64,000 bases of DNA, taken from assembly GCF_009870125.1 (NCBI RefSeq), contig NC_046680.1:19611501-19675500 (forward strand), written 5' to 3'. The notes under the pieces were generated by a model. That model saw nothing but the letters and a program-made list of their open reading frames with translations. It was not told the origin of the DNA and did not search any database. Shown piece after piece: positions 1-10,788 of the stretch. The DNA comes from Drosophila pseudoobscura. Taxonomy: Eukaryota > Arthropoda > Insecta > Diptera > Drosophilidae. Positions within the stretch are counted from its first letter, which is position 1; the number at the start of each line of letters is the position of its first letter. The position numbers and the translations under genes are program-made.

Positions 1-177
1 GATATTTCGTCGAATATTTCCAGCTTGATAGTAGTTTTATTCGATTAATGAATGAATTAATTAGTTTCTACTTGACTGTCTTATTTTAAATACTTGCTTT
101 TATTGGATTTTGTCTAAAAAAACGAAAAGAAAATATACTGTTTTAAATACTCCCTTTTACTAGAGGTGGCAACGCCC

Positions 178-187
178 AACAGCTGTT
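178..187 (+). promoter_or_regulatory. E-box core promoter motif (motif 5 type)
   Basis: AACAGCTGTT is a perfect palindrome matching the E-box-like core promoter element (motif 5) common in Drosophila housekeeping promoters. It ends 16 bases before the ATG of the first gene, so the 5' UTR must be very short or transcription starts inside or next to the motif. Confidence 0.5.
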
Positions 188-203
188 TAAGAAAGAAAAA
201 CAA

Positions 204-952
204 ATGTGTGCTGCAATCTTAAAATTTGTTAAATTAGGACCCAGCGCAGCCACAAGGCTCCACAGAAGCCTGCAGTAAGTACTGGGAACGTTTACATCTT
301 ATAATTTAGCTGACCAATGTACATTTTCTTTCAGAACAAGTTCCCTGCGATGCAAGTTGCGGAATGCGGCGCCGGGCCCCGATGTGGAAAGAAAGCTTCT
401 GTTTAATGACCGGTTGCCGGATACGTATAGATTAATCTATCGTGCACCCATAGAAAATTATGTAAGCTGGACCAAGAATGTGTCTACGGCGACGGTTTCT
501 ATGCTTGGCCTGGTGGCCGCCTTTCACTTTGCCACGAACATGAATTTGGAAAACATCACCCAAAAAATCAACATAACTTTGCTGGTGTCCCATGAATCAG
601 ATTTGTATTACTTCTTGGCAGGATTTGTGCTAATCAACCTGGCCATACGCACATTTGTGGCCAAATATCCCCTCAGGATTTATAAGAGTGCCGATAAGTG
701 AGTTTTCAATATGTGGCTCTATATCTATGTAAATCCTGCATTATATCTTTCAGATATGTGGCTGTTTATGGATCGCAGCTTCCGTTGGGAACTGTGAAGC
801 ATTATTTCGAAAGGGGACAGATTGCTGAATACAGGAACGTACTGAATCCTTGGAGCCACATTATGTACAGGCTGGGGAACCGCTCTTCCATGCTACTGAT
901 CGACTACTTTAAGACGCCGTCAGAGTTTCACCAGCTGTTTGCGGAAAAATGA
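204..952 (+). CDS. TMEM186/TMEM70-like mitochondrial membrane protein
   Basis: Three exons (204-274, 335-697, 754-952) join in phase to give 210 residues. Both introns are about 60 bp, use GT-AG and split codons cleanly. The N-terminus is basic and lacks acidic residues over about 25 positions, as expected of a mitochondrial presequence. Two hydrophobic stretches follow, one around VSMLGLVAAFHFAT and one around YYFLAGFVLINLAI, joined by a short loop; the C-terminal third is soluble. This two-helix hairpin plus basic tail is the plan of the TMEM70/TMEM186/TMEM223 group, which assists assembly of respiratory complexes in the inner membrane. A YRLIYRAP stretch before the first helix resembles the same position in TMEM186. 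Family assignment rests on architecture and weak similarity, so the specific name is tentative. No canonical AATAAA was seen close downstream. Confidence 0.7.
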
Positions 953-1192
953 ATGCGTTTTCTTTTGAGTTATACTTGAGTTAGGATTGTTGATTATATA
1001 GATTTATACAGCGAGCCACACACTTTATCTTCTATCTGTATTCGGGTGATGACTACCATCCAGCCTCTCACCTGGAGTACCCTCCCGATCTCAATTATCC
1101 CCTGAAGCCGGAGCAGGAGCCTTGAAGACAGTCCAACACGGATATTTCTAACCACGATTCGAATCTGACGGGCAGGCCACCGCTTAACATTT

Positions 1193-1380
1193 ATCTGGCA
1201 GCGCGCATTAGTATTTTTCATCGGTCTGGCAGCACCCATTAAAATCATGCCAAATGTGTGTATATTACATGCATTTTACATCAGCGATACAATTTACATT
1301 CTACGTGTAGAATTACCGAAATTTTTGATTTTAACGGATGCTGCCAGACCTATGAAAAGTTTTAATGAGCGCTGCCAGAT
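1193..1380. repeat. imperfect inverted repeat, 55-bp arms
   Basis: Positions 1193-1247 pair with 1326-1380 in reverse complement with about 8 mismatches, separated by a 78-base AT-rich loop. Each arm itself contains two copies of a CTGGCAGC-type core. The pairing continues loosely outside the arms. This is hairpin or MITE-like structure; no transposase is present. Confidence 0.75.
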
Positions 1381-2744
1381 CGCGTATAAAATGTTTAATT
1401 TAATTTAGACTATTGATTAAAAGTATAAACATTTGCAATTTAATTTAAATCTATATTATTTTCTGTAACAAGAATTAACTGAAATAGATGAAAAACATGT
1501 CCTCAATTCTATAATATCTCTTATAGATAATAACCGAATTTCATTTAATTGATATCATTTACTAGCTTTTTGCTACGATATTTCGAATTTCTGGCCTTAA
1601 TATAATAAGTCGTCGAAAAAACATTCAGTACTTTTACATATTTGAACGAATCTCCCCCAAAACTTCGTTTTATGTGGCTGTAAATGTGCCATGTGGAGCA
1701 CAGTAACAGCTGCCCTATAAAATATTAAGAGTCAAAGAGGGAGCCAAGTGCGAGAGGTTCTTTCGCGTGATGTAATTTCATATTGCTGAATCTATGTAAC
1801 GCAATGAGTAAATATGTGTACATATACATATCTACATTAACAATTTGGTACGAATTTCTCTGAATCTGACGATGGAAAAAGCTCCTTGGGCGACACAAAG
1901 CAACCCCCAGACGCCAATCCAATCCTCATCCCACACCCTCTCCCCACAATTTGGCGCATGTGCTAGATTCCTTCCGCAGCTGCTGGTGCTGCCACTGCCA
2001 CTGCCGCTGCTCCACTGTTTCCTCTTTTATCGATTGACCCAATTCTTAAGTGTACATACTTACATATATATGTATGTACATAGAGTACATAGTGGGGCTG
2101 TTTTTTATCTCCCGCCATTTGCTAGCCTGCGCCATTTGTTGGGTTGCGTATAATTTTATCTGCGCCCCCGCACAGTGACTTCCAGTGCCTTGTTTTCCTT
2201 GTCCTTACAACGTCCTTTCCAAAACGGGAAGGAAAATGTCAGCGACAGCTGCTCTCTCACTCTTCCTAAGCCTTGAAGAGGATACCGATGCCTCCCACTT
2301 CTTGAAACTCTTTTAATTTATCATCTCTCAGAAAGATAAACAAGAACAACGTCCGCCCCACAGCGCGATTTGGCCTAGAAACGAAAGATAAAAGAAAAGA
2401 AATCGTGGAGAACATAGCTCAGAAGTAAGCTTTTTTCGATCAACAACGCTGGCTGGATGATTATGCTGCCTAAGCATAAAACGTCTACATATGTATGTAT
2501 GTACACAGAGTGTACATATGCACACGACACGTGTAATTGACCTACTTTCCCCACTCGAAAAAGAAACTCATATATACTAAAACAAACATATGTACATACA
2601 TATTTACATAAAATATATGTACATACAAGTGTAGCTGTGTATGTGTGTGGCCTGCTTGTCCAGCCATTTCAATTCCATAGCAAAAGCATTGGAAATAACA
2701 AAAAGAGGAAGACGAGAGAAGCAAAAGCAAAGCCAGAAAAAGCA

Positions 2745-2760
2745 ACACACACACACACAC
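2745..2760. repeat. CA microsatellite
   Basis: An uninterrupted CA dinucleotide run in intergenic DNA. Confidence 0.9.
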
Positions 2761-3149
2761 CTAGATAAGATAAATGAACGTGTCATAAGTACATACACGT
2801 GTACATTTATAGTGTATACGAATTTCCCCATTTCCAAAAACCAAAACTTTATGGATGTTTCAAGCTTATCTTTTCCAGCAACTGAGCAACTTATGTATGT
2901 ATGTACATATGCATGTCAATGCAACTAAAACTGACCAATTTAACAGATGTGCTGTAGAACAATTAACAAACTTTGATCAGCATTATTAATTCAAAATGTG
3001 TTCGTTTGCAAGCGAACAATTAAAATACTACATATGTATGTACATACATACATTTATACAACCATATGTTTCGCTTTTACAGAAAAAAACAAGTACATAA
3101 GCGCGAGAGCTTTTACAGCTTATCGAAACTTGAACACGAACACAGCCAT

Positions 3150-3170
3150 ATGTATGTATGTATGTATGTA
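3150..3170. repeat. TATG tetranucleotide microsatellite
   Basis: Consecutive ATGT units. Similar TACATA/TATGTA tetranucleotide runs recur across the window, for example near 2500, 3040, 5715, 10080, 13110, 23120 and 44285. Confidence 0.75.
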
Positions 3171-4266
3171 CAATACATTTCGTGTAGCTTTCGCTGGGGT
3201 AGAGCAACAAATAAAATAGTTTGTAGCTCGTGTGTTAGTTTGTAGCTCTGCAGCTTTGTCGCCTGTTGCGAGCGACCTATTTACTAGCTACACACGGACT
3301 TGCCCACATCTGTACTTACACACGCAGGTACACATGACAGATACATGCACAGACCAAATGGAATGGATGAGAAAACATATAACAGAGTAATATCTATTGG
3401 AATGCAGAATGAACAATGCAGAAAATGTGAAAATGAATCGCCCACCGAAAGGCAATTACCATGCAGCCCACCGCTTGATAACACAGCCTGATATCTGCTC
3501 TGGTCGGGTGATGGTGGGGCATTTTAGATAGTTTCGTTTGCTCTGTGTCGCGACTCGCGACACTGATAAAGTCAATTAGCACTGAACATGAAACGAGCAA
3601 ATGAGAACCACAAAAAAACGCAAGGGGAAGAAAAGCGAGCAACTTAATTAATTAGTTTCATGTGAAACGCCCCTAAACACTCCCTCCGCAGACAGTCAGA
3701 GGCCACATCATCATCATGATGCGTGGATTTAATTGACGATACGAAAACTAGAACCAGGAAAATAGTGTACTTGTGGCCGCATTTTACAGCTAGTCAGCAA
3801 ATTGCTCGACGATTGTTAACACGGCCGCTGGCTATTTTTACATTGCTGATGTAATCACTTTTTCTCTCACCATCACTGTTTACCGCGCAGTGTTGCAACT
3901 ATCCTAAGGTTCGCCACGACGAACCCTAAAAAGCCGAGCCAGCAGATGTGGAGACGGAGGAAAAAGTTCTTCTCGCGAATTTCCAAAATTTTTGATTTAA
4001 TTTCGTCAGTCAGCGGGATCGGGTCGACCCGCAAATACCCTATACAGATTAGAGAGCATACAAAATAAAAATATACATATTGTACGTAGAAATAAATATG
4101 TACAAGGAGAGCTCTTTTGGGTGGACACCTCCAGATAATTTGGTGCCAATCTATGTACACATCCAATCTCTTGGCACTGTGGTGGCCGCTCAAGAGAACC
4201 CTCACTGTATCACACGAGATAGATTCAGCTTAGAAATAATCAACTTAGATCGGAATATGGGTGTTT

Positions 4267-5304
4267 TCAATCGGATCTCTCGGGACTGAAGACGTTGTCG
4301 GCCGGAAAGGTCTGGCCCTTGTGCACGATATCAGTGGCATAGACGTGGGCCGCCGGCTTGAGCAGATCTTCGCGCCTTCGCTTCAGCTCCTGGCGGGAAG
4401 AGTTAACCCTCTTGTTCCGCTTCATGTTGGTGAACCGCACATATATCTTGCCACGCCGTTCGGTTCGGTAGTATTGCAGTTGTTCCTTCGGGAACAGTTG
4501 GAGAATCTCGCGCTCCAGCAGGTGGCTGCGTTGCAACGTCAGATGGAGCTGATTGTCCTCATAGTAGCTGCATATCAGCTGGATGAGCAGCAGCCGCTGC
4601 ACTGCATCCAGGGCCTCCTGCTGACCCAGGCGGTCGAGCAGGGACTGGCTTTTCATCCCGCCAGCTTGCAGGATGCCCAGCACTGTAACAACTCGATCCT
4701 CACCCGTCACCTGGTCCCCGCTGTCCTCCTCCTTGACGTTAGTGACTAGCGTCGTACTCAGAATCTCGCTGGGCTCCAACTGGGGCTGCATGGGGATATG
4801 AAAGGGGGCTTGTACCGTCTCTCTGGGATCAGTGAGGGAGACCAGTGGCTCTGCCGGCAGGGTCTTGGCGAGATCATCGGACTTGCCACTGTCCCCGGCG
4901 CTGTCCGACTGCCCGCCCATCTGGGGATGGCAGATAATGGACGGTGCCGCCGACTCCGCGCACCGACAGCCCTGGCAGTGCGTTTGACTCTGCCCCTGAA
5001 CGCCCTGGAGGGGCACGTTCAGCCAGCGTCGCCAACGTTCCAGGTGATGCTCGAAGCGTATGCGGGTGCCGAACCGAAAGTTGCTCAACAGCTCGGCCAG
5101 GTGGTGCCGCTTGATCATCTGCAGTTCGTCCACGTTGATGGCTTCGTCTGTGAATGGGAGAGAGAGGCGGCCAAATGCCGTTACAGTTAAAGTCGTTCTT
5201 CTGCTCTCCAGTGAGCACTCACCTTGCAAGTGTGGGAGGAGATCGGCAACATCCCATGACTGGAGCAGCTCGCGCAGCTCCTCGTATTCTTGCTCCTTGG
5301 CCAT
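4267..5304 (-). CDS. uncharacterised insect protein with SAM-like N-terminal domain
   Basis: Two coding exons (5304-5223 and 5147-4267), spliced across a 75-bp GT-AG intron, give 320 residues. Residues about 5-75 have the spacing of leucines, tryptophans and basic residues typical of the SAM-like domain in many uncharacterised insect proteins (LLQSW, AINVDEL, FGTRIRFEHHLERWRRW). A central acidic and serine-rich linker includes a CxGCxC cluster. The C-terminal 140 residues form the second conserved block, with FPKEQLQYY and a GKIYVRFTN motif followed by a strongly basic stretch, suggesting a nuclear, nucleic-acid-associated role; that role is inference. I chose the ATG at 5304 because a good splice acceptor (CCCTTACAG) lies 6 bases upstream of it. 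An in-frame ATG at 5385 would have to read through that acceptor. An upstream non-coding exon is therefore likely. Family-level function is unknown. Confidence 0.8.
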   Translation of the reverse strand: MAKEQEYEELRELLQSWDVADLLPHLQGECSLESRRTTLTVTAFGRLSLPFTDEAINVDELQMIKRHHLAELLSNFRFGTRIRFEHHLERWRRWLNVPLQGVQGQSQTHCQGCRCAESAAPSIICHPQMGGQSDSAGDSGKSDDLAKTLPAEPLVSLTDPRETVQAPFHIPMQPQLEPSEILSTTLVTNVKEEDSGDQVTGEDRVVTVLGILQAGGMKSQSLLDRLGQQEALDAVQRLLLIQLICSYYEDNQLHLTLQRSHLLEREILQLFPKEQLQYYRTERRGKIYVRFTNMKRNKRVNSSRQELKRRREDLLKPAAHVYATDIVHKGQTFPADNVFSPERSD

Positions 5305-5499
5305 GTCCAACTGTAAGGGTGTGGGTGCTGTGGGGACGGCTGTGAGCGTGGGCCTTGCGCAAGGAATGTACGGATGTAGATTCATACGGGCTACAGCCGG
5401 GCGTACATCCTTTCGTCACGAATGAGAGCGCCAGAATGAATTTTGCAACAGGCGCGTCTGTACCTCTCCACCGTGTGCCGGGGCCATAGAGCAAACACT

Positions 5500-5514
5500 C
5501 ACACACACACACAC
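5500..5514. repeat. CA microsatellite
   Basis: A short CA run upstream of the SAM-like gene. Confidence 0.85.
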
Positions 5515-6608
5515 GCACATTCTCGTTCGTCGCTAGCACACGTATTGTGTGTACGTGTGTGTTTATGTACTGTATGTACAGTCAGTTTCATCGTTTCGTT
5601 GTTTTCGCGTTTTATTCTTCATCGTTTGTTTCGTCGTTTCGTAGTCGCTCGTCAGCTGCGCGGCGCTGCTTGCCAACCAACTCAACTCAACGAATGCCAA
5701 ACGTACGTACCTATTATGTATGTATGTATGTAGGCATGCATGTATGTATTTATGTAAATGTTTGCACAATATGTATTCGTAGTGTTTTGTTGTTGCCGTT
5801 GCATGCCTTATATGAACATATGTACGTATACATATACTTGCTATTTATTGATAAATATTCGCACTAACTAAGCGGGGCGGACGCGCATCAATAAACCGGA
5901 CAACGTCGATCGCTTTGTACCCTACTTCCCATTGCTTGAATTGTTGTGGGTGGGAGGGAGATTGCATTCCACTTCTACGTTGATCAGTTTCTCTTTCGTC
6001 TACTCTTACTGATCGAATGTTTCTGGCACTTCTTTGACCTATAATTATTATTCAACTTAAAAATGTATGTATATAAGTAGATGTAACTTATGTATGTATG
6101 TTTGGTTAAGTGCGCAGCACAGCACATCTAATATGTTTGTTCATTGCATGGAAGGGGGTAGACACATACATTCGACAGACATCCGACACTGAAGTTGACG
6201 TTGACATTTTTTTCTTTTTGGTTTGTTTGGTAGTCTCTTGTCTTGCCTTGCCTCTCCCGTCGTTCGCGGGCACCCTGATCGACAATTTAACCTCAAGACG
6301 TCATCAACATCCATGGCATACTTCGTCTTCATTGCTGCGCTGCCGTCGCCGTGGCTCGTAAGTAGCCACCAACGCTAGGCGGGTTCAATGGACTCTCTTT
6401 TGTAAATGTTTTCCTTTCTCCGCCGCCTCATTCTCTACATCCCTCTTTCTTTCTCGTTCCCTTTTTGTTTACTTGCCGCTGTTCCATTTCATTTTTTCTT
6501 TCTCTCTGTCTTTTTTCGGGCTACGACTTTCCGGAGTGGAGTGTAAGTTTCTTTCGGGTTTCCTTTCAAGAGGGACTGCAACTTGTTTAGCTCAAAATGC
6601 CTTCATTA

Positions 6609-6628
6609 ACACACACACACACACACAC
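6609..6628. repeat. CA microsatellite
   Basis: Ten AC units in the gene-poor spacer. Confidence 0.9.
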
Positions 6629-9600
6629 TCGCAAGCCAACACTCAGTAGAAGAGGAGGGGTAGAGGAGTTGAGTAGGAGAATCTCTCAGCCAAATGGAAA
6701 TTTCATGTTGTGGCGCGGATATGGATATGGCATGTGGGTGAGCGAGGGGAGGGGAGGGCAAATGTCCGCAAACGACCTTCTTGTCCAACATCCCTCCACA
6801 CCGTTTCGGTTTACAGTTTTCGCAATCCCTACCTGGACATTACCCCGAGCACATTTCCCAAACCCACCGAGCGGCTCACTGATGCGAAAAACTCAACCCC
6901 CAACCCCAAGCCGAAACCGAAACTCAAATCCGAAAGACCTTCTAATTATCATCAGGTATCTGATTTTCAATTAGACGCAAATTGTTTTTCTTTGGTGGAG
7001 TGGAGTGGAGTGAAGGGAATTGGAGTATCAGGAAAAATACACCAATTAATGGAATTGAAAAATGATAAGCAAAAATCAAAATAGGTACAGTGATTGCGCT
7101 CGCAAGCGTAAAAGGAGTCCGCTTTTGCGATAAATAAATAAATAGCTCATATATCGCTTTGTTCCTCTATAGCTGTCTCCTTTAAACAGACAGAAGAGTA
7201 ATTAGTAGAATCAAGGGTCTCCGGTTGTAGAACATACTGACTAACCCTTATCCATATTGCATTACCTACGGAACGATCAAGTAGCATACTATTTGATCCA
7301 TTTGCAGCGTTCCAGACAAGAGGTATTTACATATGCATATGCCAGACAGTTCAGATTTCCATTTGCAATTGCATTCTCGAAACGCATCGAATGTGAGAAG
7401 GAGCGAATGGAACCATATCAAAACACCCTATTCCAGCAAAAGTTATCATTCTAATGAAAAATTCCTTCACCGCCCAGGTAAGAAAATGAAAGAAGGAAAC
7501 AATGAAACTTTCCCCCTCGTATGCAGGACGAAAAGGTGACACAAAAGCAACAGCAAAAGAATGCTGGAAACATGCGCAGTATTACAATGTGCGCAGTGGT
7601 CCGGTCCGACTTCTAGGCAGGGTTTGAGGCGGGAAAAAGCCCATATAACGAGGGTTGCTTGTACCGAGGGGCGCACATGCTTCGGCATTCGTTTGACAAA
7701 AACCCAGCTCGGTTCCAGTGAACGACTGATAAAGGCAGTCAGGGCCTCCCAATCAATTCCATTGCGGAAGTAGGAGAAAAATTCTCTTAACTGGAAGTGA
7801 GTGCTTCTTCTTCTTCTCTTTCTCCTTCTAATCAACGCTGCGCAGTCAGCAGTAGCAGCTGGGCCCTGGGCGTTCTGACTTTCCTGCGCACTTCTGCCCC
7901 CCTCCAGCACCCCCCTCCATCTGGACAGGAGCTGAAACGCAGTTGGAAGCGACATCAGAGGATCTCTCCCCCCATTTCTATCCCTCCATCCCATTTCTCT
8001 AAAGATACTGCTGCTGTTGCAGACATTTCGTGGGCGGGCTTGAACGCTGCGCAGCAAAAACCCTTACGGCATCGCTGACGTCGAAGCTGTTTGACCTACA
8101 CAAACACCCACCCCACCACCCCCGCACAGCATGCATATGCATGAAATAGTATATGAAAAAGCTTAGACACAAAAAGTTTTATATACGGTTTCTATGAGCG
8201 CAGGGCCGTGAGTATGTGTCTGTGGCTGTGTGTGTATGCGTGTACATTGAAACAATTTTCGACGAAACTGCGCCAGAGCAGAAGCAGAGCAGCAGAGACA
8301 GAAACTAAACCCGAAGCGGAGTCATTCGCCAATCTTTATTCGCTGTTCGCTGGCAGTAGACGCGTTAGTTTCTTGTACCTAGCCTAGTACTCTCCATATG
8401 TCCCAGTGTTACTTGGAGAGAGAAAGAGCGCGCGAATTTCTTATCAAACAAATCGGGATCGACAGTTGCTGGGGATTCTGGAATATGTATGTAAGTAACG
8501 AAAAATACTATGGCGAAAGGTGTCGGGCTTCCTGCTGACAGCAGCTTTATGAATGTGCAAAGTACAATTTTGAGCGATGCCAGATGTTGCCTTTAATCGG
8601 GCCCATTAAATATTAATGGTCATGCGAAAGCTTAATAATTGTATAAATTTAACCAACAAAAGCTTGACTCTATCTCTGAGAATCGATCTATTCCCATCGA
8701 TCTCTATTCAGAGGTTCTCTAATTAGTCATCTGAGTGGGTTATTCAAGGTTTTCCAGTTTTTATCCGATGTATTGGAATTTAAAGTTCAAAAGCTCAACT
8801 TGCAAGGCGGACCAGACCAGCCTCTATTCAAAAGTGTGGTTTCAAGGCATCAAACATATTTGAGATTAGAGTGGAACCAAAAATTAGAGAATTAAAGTGC
8901 ATAGGAGGATGAGAGTCAAGTTATTAAATGGGAGATATTCTTCTTCCTCACAATTTCTTTCAGCTATATTGTAGCCAGAGGAAAGTTTTCAGTCCATCAA
9001 GACTTATACCATTTGAGCGTGTAGATTTTAATTGAACGATAGTCTGGTCAAAAGCCATACAGATGGGGAAGTACCCCAAGATTCGTGCCTGGAGCGCATT
9101 AACTTTTAACCCAAAAAAGAAAAGAATACGTTTTCTGTTTCTGTTTTGTGGTAAACGTAAACAGAAAAGAGCAAGACGAAAATTAAATGAAATCACATGC
9201 AACACACGTTCCACTCGAAAGAGAGAGGGAGACTAGGTGACAGAGACAGACACAGACCCAGTCGAAGAGAAAGAGATCAAAGCAAAGAAAAGAGGAGTGT
9301 AGGAAGCTTTGGTCAGTTGTGCGCTGCGCTGCGTCTCTCTTGCTAGCTTTCTTTTGGCTTGCGATCATGTTCGTGTGTGGCTATTCATTCCCAAGCATAA
9401 AACATAAAACGCAATAAGAGAAACAGCAACAAAGAAGCAGCCAGAGCAGCTGTGGCGTCATCGCCAAAAATTTGTTTCGCTTTCGAACTGGTTTGGTTTT
9501 CTTTTGATGTCGTCATCAGCATATCAGCACCGCCGCAGAAAGCAAACACGAAATTAGTCATTTGCTGCAATTTCCGAACCATCTTCCCTCTTCCCCCACC

Positions 9601-10581
9601 CAGCGTTGCTAGGCAACAAATACAAGCAGCAAAAGCAGGCAGCCAAGGTGAATTTATAATAGGTAAGGCATGGAAAATGGGGAACTTGTGAGAATGCTAA
9701 GGCCCGCACCCCACAAACAGACAACTTGGCTGCTGCTGCAGCTTCGCGTGCCAAGTGGAACTGCAGCAAGAAAGGGAGAATGTGATCAATGAAGTGGAGT
9801 GGGGGAGAGATGAAGATTCGCGCGCGCATTTGCGCCAATAACCCAGTTTTCTGTTTCTAGTTGGCACTCGTCGAAGCATACAAGAAACGCTGTCGTTGTA
9901 GTTGTGTGTTGCTTGGAAAAAAAAGGAGAAAAGAACAAGAAGTGCAGCGGCTGTTTTTGTAAATACATACATACATATGTAGTCATATAAGTATATACAT
10001 ATGTACATGTGTGTGTATAACAAGTTTTCTAGATGTGCAAAGTGATGACACAATTTTTCACAGAAGTATATAAATATTTACATACATATGTATTTGTGTA
10101 TGTATGTATGTAAAGAAAACTGCCTTGCAACAAAAACTAATCAAATACTTTTTAGCCAACTGATTTCTAATGAGATTTGTGATTGTTTTCGAGTTAAATA
10201 CCCACCCCCAAGGAAACCTTATCTTTTGTAATTTATCTAGGCACAAAGTTAGCGGTTTTACATGGTTACGTGCCTGAAAAATCATTGTGTTTCGTTGGAA
10301 AAACATCGAAAGACGGAAAATTTTAGCCAAAGTGCGCCGCGCCACAAAGCTGCAATACTACAGACACCACATTTATGTGGAAAAGGAAACGACGGCAGAA
10401 AAAAAGTGAACAGCAACTTGAATGTGTGTCAGCGACAAAGCACACTCACACACAGCCAAACCGAGACGGCCATGTACAATTGCAAAAGCTTCAACGCGCT
10501 CCCTCACACTCACACACCAGGCAGCGCAAGCATATGTATATGTATAGGCTCTTATATATAGTGTACTTGCGCGCGCGGGTC

Positions 10582-10589
10582 TATATAAA
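10582..10589 (+). promoter_or_regulatory. orphan TATA box candidate
   Basis: TATATAAA is followed by about 370 bases of GC-richer DNA that ends in a donor-like CAT|GTGAGA near 10968. This is the layout of a TATA promoter with a long non-coding first exon. No downstream coding exon could be attached, so the target gene is unknown. Confidence 0.3.
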
Positions 10590-10750
10590 ACTGGTTTTGT
10601 GGCCGCGTCGCGCTGCTGCTGTAGTCTGTAGCCGACGACGGCCGCCGCACAAAGCACTTTACACGCGTTTTTCTATTCTGTGTTTTATTCGTGCGTCGGC
10701 CGTTGCGCAGTGCGGTTCGCTCAACGGTTCAACGCTTGTGCTCTTCTGGT

Positions 10751-10788
10751 CCCATCCCATCCCATCCATCCATCCATCCATCCCATCC
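10751..10788. repeat. CCAT/CATC tandem repeat
   Basis: An imperfect run alternating CCCAT and CCAT units. Confidence 0.85.

Larger units (their letters stand above)
953..4266. other. intergenic spacer with relic exon and inverted repeat
   Basis: No complete gene was found. It holds a 37-codon open stretch after a splice-acceptor-like site (1012-1125, see findings), an imperfect 55-bp inverted repeat (1193-1380), several TACATA/TATGTA runs and a CA microsatellite. On the minus strand, ATTAAA near 3998 is a possible polyadenylation signal for the SAM-like gene. Open frames elsewhere here are short and look incidental. Confidence 0.7.

Noticed and set aside
3873-4205. 110-codon minus-strand frame with a hydrophobic segment
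   Set aside because: No start near the protein-like part, AT-driven hydrophobicity, and it overlaps the likely 3' end of the SAM-like gene.
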